Part shown: positions 54,301 to 63,875 of the stretch, piece after piece
How the letters are laid out: each line of letters opens with the position of its first letter
Position numbering within the stretch: position 1 is the stretch's first letter
NCBI GenBank assembly: GCA_036365455.1
Contig: JAWQUS010000002.1
Coordinates: forward strand, 7,626,001 to 7,690,000
DNA: 64,000 nt
Source: Macrosoma leucophasiata
Lineage: Eukaryota; Arthropoda; Insecta; Lepidoptera; Hedylidae
Direction: 5' to 3'
Program-made: the position numbers and the translations under genes
Notes under the pieces: model-generated
The model's database searches: none
What the model saw: the letters and a program-made list of their open reading frames with translations, nothing else
What the model was told of the DNA's origin: nothing

Positions 54301-56269
54301 ACGCCGATATCTCCTACCTAATACTGTAGTTACTCAGTAAAATTATTACGTACGTACGTTTTTTTATTAAACTGAACCTCATAAATCAGGCATTTTTGCA
54401 AACCATCAAGGTTATAGATTAATTAAAAATAATTTTAACACAACTAGGAGGCACATGTCAACTATCAGTGTTGTTGCAGGACTGGGAGGCAGGACAGTGA
54501 ATGGTGTACTTAATTAATTAATAACTAACCTCTCATATACACTAGCTAACACTTCTTTGGAAATTGGAGCTGCTCCGCACCAGACTTCATTCAGTGAGCT
54601 GAGGTCATACTTTGCTACAATGGGATGTTTGGCCAGGAACACTGCCAGAGGTGGTACAATAGTTGTCATGTTAATCTGGAGACAATACAAATATTCTAAG
54701 TTTAGTACCTATGCTGGGGTTGCCAGATGGCCAGGATTTCCAAGATTGTTCCAGAATTTGTCTAGTGTTTTTTTGCATACGCATTGTTCTTAGAGCAGAT
54801 GTATTTTATGAAAAAAAAAAACACATTTCATTTCATGACAGTTGATCACTCTTCCATAGGGCCAAATTGTTTTTTTTTTCTCATGCAATTCCATTTGTGT
54901 TAGAAATGTCCCCGCAATGATCAGCCTGGATCTGGCAACCTTTACTACAGTCAATAATATTCACACTTAGTAGATTATTTACTTTGTAATTTTGAATAGT
55001 CTCCAAAAACTGCTCCTCTTCAAACCGCATCAAGAAAATCACTTCAATATGAATACACATGACGGCCATTGTTGTTAGAAAACCAAATGCATGGAACCAT
55101 GGTATAAGAGCTAGAGCTGTCTTTATTGTATGCTTCCTTTTCTCTTGAGAAGTTTCAAGGTAGTACCTGTCAAAGAAAATGTGTTAATGATGTGTGAGAT
55201 AACAACTTTATAAGCATAATTTATCAAGACACTTCAATGTATGGAAACTTACTTCATATGTAAGGTCAGTGTTAATAAATTAACATGAGTAAGCATGACA
55301 CCTTTAGGCAGTCCAGTGGTCCCAGACGAACACATCACAACCACTGTGTCATCCATTCCATTTACATCAACCAACACAAAATCATCGATATTTACATATT
55401 TCTTAATTAAGTCATTATAGAACAGTGCAGGTATTATATCGTATTCCCCAAATATTATGAGTTTCTCTACATGGGCCAGATCTTTGCAGCTGTTGTAAAT
55501 ATTCTGAGCAGTAATTGGAGATGTAATTATAAATTTTGGTTTTGTAATCTTAAGTAAATGAGTAATTTCATCTGAAAAATTAAGGAATTTTTATTTACAT
55601 ATTCAACATGTTTACATAGATCACAACAACACAAGATCAACAGTTTGAGCATGCCGGCAGACTTCAGTAAGAAATTGAATAATACCTACAGCTTGTACTT
55701 CAAAATTGTACTAGTAGAAAAATAGTATTTCAAGAATAACAAATTCAGCTTGTTATTATTTATCAAAACTTTGCTTTAGTAATCAAGATAGGTTCTGTTC
55801 AAGGCAGATTTATTATGAGAAGAGAGAATGGAATTTCTTACCTGGAGAATATGTCACATTAACAGTTGATAGCACTGCTCCACAATATATCACAGCCAGC
55901 GAAACAACTGTAAATTCAAAGCGGTTTTCACTACTTAGGGTGACAACATCCCCTTTCTTCAACCCAAGTTCCTGAAGACGCACTGCTAAATTAACACTGT
56001 CTTGCAACATTTCTCTGAATGTGACTGATTTGCCTGTTTCTCCACATATCTAAAAGATTAAAATACATTTAAGGTTATTAAACTCGATGTATCACATTTT
56101 TCTGTAGGAAATTGAACTTAGCAATATTTTTAAATTGCTTACTCACTTGAGCTATTCTATCTCCACCCTTTTTCAACTGGTCATATAAAAACTGTCCGTA
56201 AGATAAATGTGCTGGAATATTTTGTTCTTCAGGGCCTGATACCACGTTATTGTTAACTGTTACCGGCAT
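48255..56269 (-). CDS. Luciferase-like / 4-coumarate-CoA-ligase-like acyl-CoA synthetase, 9 exons, 545 aa
   Basis: Adenylate-forming enzyme: activates a carboxylic acid with ATP, then forms the CoA thioester, in peroxisomes (C-terminal SKL). Exons in order of transcription: 56147-56269, 55842-56049, 55253-55571, 54983-55166, 54530-54675, 52843-52972, 51345-51572, 49036-49206, 48255-48383; GT-AG and phases consistent, 546 codons with stop. Motifs: P-loop [11 protein letters not shown] (192-202), QGYGLTE (335-341), TGD (Asp420), [11 protein letters not shown] (434-444), and NPSGK with the adenylation lysine (Lys527). Length equals insect luciferase-like enzymes. The acyl-pocket segment 'IPWFHAFGF' differs from firefly luciferase, so light emission is not implied. 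Start: ATG at 56269 follows an acceptor-like 'atatcttacag', so a non-coding upstream exon is likely. Confidence 0.93.
48752..48895 (-). repeat. Family A, copy 11 (left half)
   Basis: 'cacagaggcataacacctta', 'ggctgcagtcatcacttaac' and 'gtttaccactttcattacat'. In intron 8 of the synthetase. Confidence 0.8.
49036..49206 (-). CDS. Synthetase exon 8
   Basis: 57 codons: [20 protein letters not shown] to VKYIAAK. C-terminal subdomain, GC-rich. Acceptor gtgttacag, donor aag|gtgcgt. Confidence 0.93.
49232..49500. repeat. Common lepidopteran repeat 'ttaaccgactccaaaaagg'
   Basis: 'ttttaaccgactccaaaaag' followed by 'aattcggtcgg' is a frequent repeat start in moth genomes. The far end is not clear. Confidence 0.5.
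49624..49904. mobile_element. 281-bp MITE flanked by TTAA (piggyBac-type target)
   Basis: Ends GGCCTTATTCCTGTCA (49624) and, inverted, GGCCTTTTTCCTGTCA (ending 49904), followed by inverted subterminal blocks 'gcacgcgggtgtg' and 'cacacccgcgtgc'. TTAA lies on both sides (49620-49623, 49905-49908). TTAA duplication is the hallmark of piggyBac elements; the ends are not the classical CCC. Confidence 0.8.
49910..50955. other. Synthetase intron 7, no gene seen
   Basis: AT-rich with short inverted pieces. Nothing supportable. Confidence 0.45.
50963..51244 (+). repeat. Family A, copy 12
   Basis: Full length, 'gatggaaataaagcatgcag' to 'ggagctctaccaccagtaaa'. Confidence 0.85.
51345..51572 (-). CDS. 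Synthetase exon 7 (ATP-binding hinge)
   Basis: 76 codons: [20 protein letters not shown], '[18 protein letters not shown]', '[13 protein letters not shown]'. Acceptor tttactgcacag, donor cag|gtatgt. Confidence 0.95.
51575..52440. other. Synthetase intron 6, left part, no gene seen
   Basis: AT-rich. A 'ctagctgtgcccacgacttc' repeat start lies at 52350. No coding signal beyond exon 7 read-through. Confidence 0.45.
52452..52722 (+). repeat. Family A, copy 13
   Basis: Full length and close to copies 1 and 12. Confidence 0.85.
52843..52972 (-). CDS. Synthetase exon 6 (YGLTE motif)
   Basis: One base completes Arg, then [20 protein letters not shown] to APGMKIK. Acceptor caattttttttag, donor aag|gtatac. 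Confidence 0.93.
53043..53606. mobile_element. 564-bp hAT-type MITE with 8-bp target duplication
   Basis: Terminal repeats CAGTGGCGGACT (53043) and, inverted, CAGTGGTGGACT (ending 53606), flanked by AATGTAGG on both sides (53035-53042, 53607-53614). An 8-bp duplication and CAGTGGCG ends are diagnostic of hAT. No transposase ORF. In intron 5 of the synthetase. Confidence 0.88.
53698..54173 (+). repeat. Family A, copy 14, with a nested GC-rich insert
   Basis: The left half (to about 53820) and right half (from about 53993) are split by about 170 bp of GC-rich DNA whose ends are loosely inverted ('aggggcgg' and 'gctgcccct'). The insert looks like a separate short element. Confidence 0.7.
54530..54675 (-). 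CDS. Synthetase exon 5
   Basis: 48 codons plus two bases: [20 protein letters not shown] then '[15 protein letters not shown]'. The CGAAPI block is the family's GGAPL-like motif. Confidence 0.93.
54983..55166 (-). CDS. Synthetase exon 4
   Basis: [20 protein letters not shown], '[14 protein letters not shown]' (acyl-pocket and catalytic His region), ending 'ETIQNYK'. Acceptor ctttgacag, donor aaa|gtaaat. Confidence 0.93.
55253..55571 (-). CDS. Synthetase exon 3 (P-loop)
   Basis: [20 protein letters not shown] to '[20 protein letters not shown]' and 'LTLHM'. Nucleotide-binding signature. Acceptor aatttttcag, donor gaa|gtaagt. Confidence 0.95.
55842..56049 (-). CDS. Synthetase exon 2
   Basis: [20 protein letters not shown] to '[20 protein letters not shown]' and 'SP'. 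Acceptor aatcttttag, donor cag|gtaaga, one base left over. Confidence 0.93.
56147..56269 (-). CDS. Synthetase exon 1 (start codon)
   Basis: 41 codons: [20 protein letters not shown] to GGDRIAQ. Donor caa|gtgagt. The reading frame is open a little further upstream without ATG, ending at a splice-acceptor-like TTACAG, so the 5' UTR probably has its own exon. Confidence 0.88.
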
Positions 56270-56509
56270 TCTGCTGGCTGTAAGATTCACTGTAAGATAT
56301 AAATTTTACACAAGAATTAATAAACACTCGTTAGTTCTCGGAGCTTATGAATCTTGGTACCTTCGTTTCAACTATACGATTAGTTCATATTTAATTTATT
56401 ATTTACAGAATTGATATAAAATTGAATTAAACCCGCTTATCATTTTTATCTCTTTATCAGATACCGGCTCGGCTCGGCCCATATTCGGCAGCACTTTGAC
56501 TCTTGACAG

Positions 56510-56660
56510 GTGCTTAGGGATGGACGATATACATCGATGATTTATACAAACACGATGTATATTAGAGAGATATCGAATCGAACCGATGTATTTTTAGTTC
56601 TTCAACATCGAGTATACATCGATTTTTATATTTGATACATCGAATCGAAGAATACGTAGA
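56510..56660. repeat. ATCGAT-rich segment upstream of the synthetase
   Basis: 'agggatggacgatatacatc' then several 'acatcgat' and 'atcgaatcga' repeats in both orientations. A relative starts at 35073 ('agggatggcgatt'). Could be a MITE near the promoter. Confidence 0.5.
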
Positions 56661-57007
56661 CGCAACTTTAGGTTAGGTAGGTATTTATTATTATTGAAAA
56701 GTTTTTAAGTAAATAGGATCACTCAGTTCACGGTTTTTAAATGTTTTCTTTTACTAAGTCTACACGATTCTGATACGGTCCGATTTTCGTCCAACATTTT
56801 TTTAAATATTTATTCATGTCATAGCATGATACAGTGATATAATAAATTACGTCTTGAAATTACTATAGCTATCAGGAAGTAATACTATTAAACTTTGATA
56901 AAATTAATTTTATGTATGCGACTTAATGTGACTGAAAGTGTTGAATAAATATGGTATAAAAAAGCACTCCTGATCTCTGATCCCTTTATTTAAGTTTATT
57001 CTCTATT

Positions 57008-57100
57008 AATGGTACACCAAAACATTTGTTTAAGTTATTGTTAGTGTAAAATTCTACATCTTTCTCTACGTTTAATAATTTTTTTGGTGCAACTGAACTA
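57008..57100. mobile_element. MITE G, copy 4
   Basis: 'ggtacaccaaaacatttgtt' and, inverted, 'tttttggtgcaactgaac'. Internally shortened. Confidence 0.75.
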
Positions 57101-57341
57101 GCGGTGGGACGGGTCGCAATTTTATCGACCCGGGCGACCCTAATTAATATAGACGCTAGACCGAGTTGCAACTCGGGTTGACTCGGGTTGAAATATAAAT
57201 AAGAAGTATCTAGTATGAGAAATTACTTGCTTTGCAATGCCTTTATTGTTTGAGCTAAGTTCACAGTAGTTCACATGTCAACAATGAACCCTCGTAACCT
57301 ATACAGAAAAGCTGAACTTTACTCTGGTTTTGTAGAAATTT

Positions 57342-57420
57342 ATAGGCTGCAATCATCACATGACATCCGTGTAAACTACATGCATGTTTGCTTAGTTTGC
57401 CACCATCACTCCATAAAAAA
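57342..57420 (-). repeat. Family A, copy 15 (left block only)
   Basis: 'ataggctgcaatcatcacat' and 'gcatgtttgcttagtttgcc' followed by an A-run. Confidence 0.7.
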
Positions 57421-58013
57421 AAAATCAAAACACGACATTGTAAGAGCGCGCTAAATTCGTATTGTGTTAATGTCCTTACTTCAAATATTATAACGCGTTA
57501 CCTCTTACTGGCTCTTACTCTATGACGTAGTGTGAGTAAAAGACAAAATTTAGGTAGGTATATCAACTTCAACACCACGTCCTTTTTTCTTATTGAATGT
57601 CCAATGTCCATTAGGAAGATGACGATGATTAGATAGTTTCATAAGAAATAATTAATATGATAAGATGAGTCCAGTAAAGTGATGGGGATTTTACTAGAAA
57701 CTTTTTATGGAATATTGAAAACAAAACGACAAGTCAAATTTTACTACAATAAATCACTTTCCTACACTCGTATCCGTGGTCGCACGCTTTACGAAATAAA
57801 ACTAATAAAATCCCGCCAAAACACCCCAACTCATCCATATGGATGGCGATCTGATCAATGATCAATCGGCAGATCAATCATTCGGACCAAAAATCGATTA
57901 TTTAAATCGATCCACAGCACAGAATCAGAGAAAATAAGACAGGAAGACAGATAATGACAGATACCTTATTTTTGGCTCATTTCTTATCCTTGATTGAGTT
58001 CTTAGTATAATAT

Positions 58014-58056
58014 AGGGATGGCAATTCTATCTTTATCAGAAAGAATTGCCATCCCT
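58014..58056. mobile_element. 43-bp minimal MITE
   Basis: Perfect 15-bp arms AGGGATGGCAATTCT and AGAATTGCCATCCCT around a 13-nt loop, with TA on both sides. It looks like a Tc1/mariner-type MITE reduced to its ends. Confidence 0.75.
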
Positions 58057-58083
58057 AGCTGCGCTCCGCGTCATTCATTAGCA

Positions 58084-58171
58084 CGCATGCCGCACTGGAC
58101 TCTATTAGCGCGCATGCGCACTGGACTCTATTAGCGCGCATGCGCACTGGACTCTATTAGAGCGCATGCGC
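58084..58171. repeat. 26-bp tandem repeat carrying GCGCATGCGC
   Basis: Unit 'actggactctattag' plus the palindrome GCGCATGCGC; perfect palindromes at 58110-58119, 58136-58145 and 58162-58171, and an imperfect one at 58084. Confidence 0.9.
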
Positions 58172-58317
58172 TTTCAAGGTTCCCGCCAAAAAAACTCTTT
58201 AATTCATCTTTAATAGATGGCACGCAATAATGACCACTAGAGCATTGATATACCTGAGGATGTTTACCTTGATGTTAACGTACGGATTTTAAAGCATCAT
58301 TTTTAGGGTTGCGTAGT

Positions 58318-58385
58318 AAAATATATGTATGTATGTATCTTCACGCCAGATCCCTAACGGGGTAGGCATAAGGCGGTCAACTTTC
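58318..58385 (-). repeat. Repeat 'cttcacgccagatccctaac', copy
   Basis: Same short repeat at 59520-59600 and, inverted, at 61010-61085 and 24714-24755. It has a GTAT/ATAC microsatellite at one end. Confidence 0.7.
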
Positions 58386-58713
58386 TGAAAATAGCATGCG
58401 GGACTATAGATGTAGCCAGCGTATGGCCGCTCATGAGACAGCCACATGAAATCATGAGTGTTGCTAGTAAATAAAGTTTCCCAATTTTCTTCATAATAAT
58501 TTACTATATCTCGGCAAGTTTTTATGTTAAACATTCCTAAGCATTTTACTTTTATTCGGATTAGTTGAATTGTAACGAATTGATTGAATGATGAATTAAA
58601 ACATGTGCATCTACCATTCAATTAATTCTATACATTTTGCTGAAAGATCAAGAACATATCAAGAAAATGTACATAATTTGAAATAGGTAACCATGAATTA
58701 GCATTTGTTATGC

Positions 58714-58758
58714 TGCGAGCTAAGAATAATCTAGGTTCTAGATTATTCACAGCTCGCA
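58714..58758. repeat. Hairpin with 21-bp arms
   Basis: 'tgcgagctaagaataatcta' pairs with 'tagattattcacagctcgca' with two mismatches and a 3-nt loop. Confidence 0.8.
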
Positions 58759-59084
58759 CTCTAGAACATCATCTACAGGGTATTATTTCTTTGGCCGCGA
58801 TCTTATAGACAGTTTATCAGAACGATTGCTGTATCGGGTAAGGCATTCAATATTTGCGTGTAAGTAATAGTTAAATAAAACTAAGAGTTTCAGTGTGATT
58901 ATCGCTTTATTATTCAAATTATAAATATCGAAATATAAATCATTATACAATTATAATGTAAGTGTCCTGTCATGAAATGTCATAATGTGGGAATGTTAGT
59001 ACTTCCGTGGAATGAACTGAAATACTAAGTTCAGAAGGGTCTCGACCATTTTTGATGCTAGCCCTTAAAACATTAAAAGCAAGC

Positions 59085-59163
59085 AACATACACCGGCAAA
59101 CAATGATCAACAAGTTCACATCGATAAGTGGGTACCGAGTAAATGAAAACTGCAGCCTATAGA
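59085..59163 (+). repeat. Family A, fragment
   Basis: 'ggcaaacaatgatc', 'gttcacatcgataag' and 'aactgcagcctatagat'. Confidence 0.5.
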
Positions 59164-59519
59164 TAACTTATTAAACATTGAAAATATGTTGCAAAATCTA
59201 TATTCTTGATAAAATAAAATATAAGTATAAAAATTTGATATTATTATGTAAATCGTATGCAGTTTAACACACATCCACACACACACACACGTCTTTTTTT
59301 TTTAGAAAAATAAGAAATAGATCCTAAGATACCTACTTGCTGTATGTTGAATTTATTTGACAAATTTAGGCTACAATTAGGAGAAGCCACTGATTCCCGA
59401 AATACAGTGTATACTAGTTCGGGAATATAATATGGAGTCAATATGTCAATTGAATGTAAAATGTTTTGTCAATAAATAAATAAACATTGAGATCTTTAGA
59501 TCTCGATTTAAATGCAGAT

Positions 59520-59600
59520 GTGTGTGTATCTTCACGCCAGGTCCCTAACGGGGTAGGCAGAGAGTGAAGAGCGCCAAATATCCCGGTCCTGACAAACCTC
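59520..59600 (-). repeat. Repeat 'cttcacgccaggtccctaac', copy
   Basis: Continues 'ggggtaggcagagagtgaag' and 'tcccggtcctgacaaacctc'. The inverted relative at 61000-61085 has the same order. Confidence 0.75.
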
Positions 59601-59667
59601 GTCGTTCACATACCCTCAGTCAGTTAAAAATAAAAAAAGGGAAGGCAAAGTTTGACTCATTGGTGTG

Positions 59668-59755
59668 GGACCTCTGTAGCTTAGAGGTAAAGCGGCTGGA
59701 CTGATTATCCTGAGGTTGCAGGTTCGATTCCTGCCAGAAGTCAAATTTTTCTTTC
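59668..59755 (+). mobile_element. tRNA-derived SINE head, copy 5
   Basis: 'ctctgtagcttagaggtaaa', 'gcaggttcgattcctgcc', 'caaatttttctttccc'. The best B box of the set; no acceptor stem. Confidence 0.75.
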
Positions 59756-59825
59756 CCATTTTTTTCTATACTAACAATATTCGTTATTGTACACCATTTT
59801 GGAAAGAATTAATATTTTGTTATGG

Positions 59826-60112
59826 CTTATTGTCAATAGGGAATCGGACAACTTTAGAGAATGTGTCTAAAATTATTCTATATACGTTTACTTAACCATA
59901 AAAAATATTAATTTTATTATTTAAATATGTTTAAGTACAAGAAACTACACATACATTATATAGTTTCAAAAATGCCGCGTAAACGGTGCCAAATGACTCT
60001 GAACAATGTGACGTCAACTGTTTGCAATCAAAGTGAATCATTTAATTTCATATGACTAATTTTGTTGAATTTCGTATAACTTTTTTTTCGTGTAAATAAC
60101 GTAGAAAATATC
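59826..60112 (-). repeat. Dispersed repeat E, copy 2
   Basis: Inverted relative of 25197-25490, including 'atgccgcgtaaacggtgcc' and 'aatgtgacgtcaactg'. Confidence 0.75.
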
Positions 60113-60950
60113 CAAAAAAGGGCCAATAAATCAATGTATCACTTGTGTTAAATATTTGTTGTATAAACGTATGACGTCACGTCCTGTGATTGATGTTTCA
60201 TTCAACATGGAGCACAGATAAACAATATTAAAATTATTACATTTTATTTTGCAATTTAAAAATATAAATCATTAATATTTCACGAAAATATTAAATGAGT
60301 CGTCGTATTATTTCACAAACCTTCATTCTAATCATAGTTTACATTTATTTGCGATAGCTGTCCGATTGCCTATTCTATCACTGTTAGAACAAAAACTTTT
60401 ATGTCTACGAAATTAGGGAGAATTTATGAGTAAATTTATGGCAACACACCAAAATAAGTATGTGGGATTTCGTTGAAAGAAAATCAAGAATTTCATGTGA
60501 AATGAGCTTTATTTTGAATTGATAATCAAGTGTTATATGCTTCAACGTGTATTTTGTTCAATAGACATACATTATTTACTTATATCTGTTTACTTACGAA
60601 TGAAAAGTGATGTCGTTTGTTGGCCTCGTTTCCGTACGGTTTATACAGGCTAAAATACTGCAACCTCCTATTTTACTGCACACCCTATACACTAATCACT
60701 TAACTAATTGAGTCTTTTTCTCATAAATACCCAAAAACTTATTAATAATCGCCGATATACATCGAAATCAATAAATAAATTCGTATACAGTTATTTATTA
60801 CAGCAATTGCGATGACAGCTATTTGTTTGGCTAACTTTGGCTGTCACTTACGAAGTTCGCCAAGCAAAAACCGGCACGCCGTAAGGGACAAAAGATACGA
60901 TGCTCTATTTCAATTTTCTGTGTAATGTGCTTTGTATATAACCGTCTCAC
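60113..60950. other. Intergenic, no gene seen
   Basis: AT-rich with a CRE-like site at 60171. No coding or RNA signal. Confidence 0.45.
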
Positions 60951-60999
60951 TTCCACAAAGGAATCGGCGTGCATGTATGAAGAGAATGATGAAGGTAGA

Positions 61000-61090
61000 C
61001 GAGGCACGAGAGGTTTGTCTGAACCGGGATATCTGGCGCTCTACACTCTCTGCCTAGGGACCTGGCGTGAAGATACATACATACATACTT
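61000..61090 (+). repeat. Repeat 'cctggcgtgaagatacatac', copy
   Basis: Inverted relative of 59520-59600, ending in (ATAC)n. Confidence 0.75.
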
Positions 61091-61189
61091 CCACAAAGCA
61101 TTTGGCGAACATGGTACTTAGAAGGTACTTAGTCTAAGTTTCACTTAGTACATTTTTCTTTTGTATGGAAAAGATAGCTCGATCGATTG

Positions 61190-61237
61190 AAATTATGCGC
61201 GTTGAAAGATCTATCGATCTTTCAACGCGCATAATTG
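61190..61237. repeat. Perfect hairpin with 21-bp arms
   Basis: 'attatgcgcgttgaaagatc' and its exact complement around a 4-nt loop (tatc), arms 61191-61211 and 61216-61236. Confidence 0.9.
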
Positions 61238-61239
61238 CC

Positions 61240-62630
61240 ATATTTAAAAAATTAGAAACATAAATTGAGAAGTTTTAAATATTTGATTTAGCGTCTGCGT
61301 AATTTTAAACTTGAAATAAATCTATGCTAATTCAATGCATTGATGTAATATCCATTTTTTAAGACATATTGCCACCCCGCCGAACATTAAATTATTTCAT
61401 GTTTCATTCTACACATGTGTTGAATTACTCGTGGGGTACGATGAATGTTTTAATATCAATGATTTAATTTTTAAATGTCTATAAAATATATAATTATGAA
61501 TGTTATATAATATTTCCTATTATTTAAAAACTTTGGATAAGTTTGTAGTGAACAAAACACAATTATTCTATATAATTATTGCAGTACTCAGGAACGTTAT
61601 TGATGGCCATACTCGCCATAGCGGCCAACGCCATAAAATCAAAAAAAAAACAAAATGTCGTCCTGTAAATGTGATTCTTGGTGTTTTTGTTTTTGTTTCT
61701 AAGTTGTTGGTCTGTGTTTTTGTGGTGTTTTTTTCGGAACCATAGAATGAAACATAGTGGCAAAGCATAGTGATTATATTCTCTTTGATAAAACGCGCTT
61801 ACGATTTGATGGTTTTTATTTACAAGTTGGCGATGCATTTTGGACTTTCCTGATTCAAAATATTCTGTAATCTGTTTACCCGCACTATACTTTGTGTGAA
61901 GGAAAAAAAAAAATTTGTTAATGGTGTTTTATTTCAAATAATGTTTCCCAGTAGTTTTAGTATTCGAATATTAAATAGGTATAGTACCTATATCCAGCTA
62001 TATAGGAGCACAAATATAAGTAGGTACCTATAGCTAACACCCATCCGTGGATGTACTTCCCTCTTTCCTCAAGAGATGGCGTTTGATCGTAATTCCAGCT
62101 GAAGACTCTATGACTATATATTTAATGTACTCTATGACTCCCCCCATCTATGACTCCGCCACAGTCAGAATCGCTAACCGAATCGAATTCAGTTCAGACA
62201 ATGATGATATATGTTAAAGCTCATTGAGTTCAGATATCTATAGTAGGTTCAAATATGTAATATGGTCTGTGTTGGTAATTTTTTATTTTTATCCCAAAAT
62301 GCATACCTACCTGTCTACTTATCGTAGGTACAAATTTGAGGAGGGACGAATATTAAACTGCGATTGTTTTTACAAATAAAACTTGGGACTGTGTCCATAA
62401 GTAAGTAAAATAGGTCTCATGAAAATATCGAACTGGCTTCTTGATATTGAATAACCTGTTAACTTTGAATTCTACCAAAACGTTTTTCAATATTCTATGA
62501 TCGCACTCAGCCTTCCCGTCAATACAATCGGTTTAATGATCTGTGAATACAATGTCAAAATTCACAAATGTTTCAACTATCTCAATTCAAACTGCACTTA
62601 CAAAAAAATATATATAGGTATTATATATAT
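61240..62630. other. Intergenic, no gene seen
   Basis: AT-rich; short ORFs near 61500-61840 have no domain. Possible unclassified repeats. Confidence 0.4.
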
Positions 62631-62636
62631 ATAGAT

Positions 62637-63187
62637 AGGGTAATGGGAGTCACCTAAGCGCGACATGAAATAAAAACTTAATTTCAAACAAAATATTTAT
62701 TGCAACCGACTTCACGTCAGCTTTACTTAATTGACTATCAATTGAGATCAGTTTTAATGAATTGGGCAAGTAACTTTAGGAATTATAACAGTTTTACAAA
62801 AAAAACGTTTTGACTCCCATTGCACTGACGTGAGAGTAATGGTGATCACCTTATGGACAAAGAAAATTTAGCTCATATGGCAAATATAAACTTCCGGCAA
62901 GTTTCAACTAAAGTAGTCCATGTGAGAACGTTGCCCATATGAAGTACATCTGTAGTCAAAGGCGTCGCCAGGGGATGACAACGGGATCAGCTACATAGAT
63001 AGAGCTTATAGATTAAAAAAGACACCATTTTTCAGCATATTTGACTGATAACTGTCATAAATATTCCGAACTTTCCCTGCACTAGTGCCAAGCCGCCTTT
63101 CCCTGGAATCTAGACGATCTAGGGCCTAGTCCAGCTGTCGACACTATGGTCCGTACGAATGGCAATCATCTGACTCTCATTACCCAC
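62637..63187. mobile_element. Element with 'gggtaatgggagtca' inverted ends
   Basis: The left end 'gggtaatgggagtca' (62638) and right end 'tgactctcattaccc' (63170-63184) are inverted with one mismatch. Similar internal blocks lie at 62811-62850. About 550 bp with no ORF. Target duplication unclear. Confidence 0.7.
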
Positions 63188-63312
63188 AAATATGATAATG
63201 AAAAAAAAAATGTCCTAGAAATTATTGTTAGGGTCTAAAATTGCACATCAATGCTCGGAAAGTCAGATTATTGTGTGTTAGTTCGCATACGTGTAAAATT
63301 ATTGACTGATTA

Positions 63313-63875
63313 TTGGCAGAATTCGACATTTATCGTTTGTTTCACCGACGAAAAATAAGATCGGCGAGGCCTAAAAACAAAATACTACAATATCTCACAG
63401 AAAATCTTCTTCTTCAAATACCTCTACACTCCTCTTCCTTTATTTCCAATTCTTTCACAGTTACGGCAGTGCGATTGTGGAATACCTTGCCGTTAAAAAT
63501 TCGTCAAGCTCAGACTCTTGAGTCTTTCAAAAAACAGCTCAATGAGTACTACCTCGCTAAAAATTAGTATTGCTCTTAATTACCTATAATATTGATGTAT
63601 TATTATGTATATATCTATCCAATGTTGTTTATTTATATATGTTTTATACTTTGTATTTTATTAATTTAATTACTGTACGTATTATTTATTTAACCTGTAC
63701 ACCCACCCCTACCGTCTTAACTAAATCAAAAGTCTCCTTCCACCTACAGGTAGTCTGGAAGAGATCGCTTTAAGCGATAAGACCGCCTGGTTGTATTGCC
63801 TATTTGCTATGCATCTAATTTTATTTTTGTAAAAATTATTGGTGTACAATAAAGAATATTCTATTCTATTCTATC
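63313..63875 (+). mobile_element. 3' end of a Jockey/CR1-like LINE
   Basis: ORF2 C-terminus (63319-63567) with the typical 'VTAVRLWNTLPLKIRQAQTL' then 'ESFKKQL'. The 3' UTR contains 'ctggaagagatcgctttaag' and 'cgataagaccgcc', a block familiar from many lepidopteran LINE tails, then 'acaataaagaa' and an (ATTCT)n tail. 5'-truncated before the RT. Confidence 0.85.
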
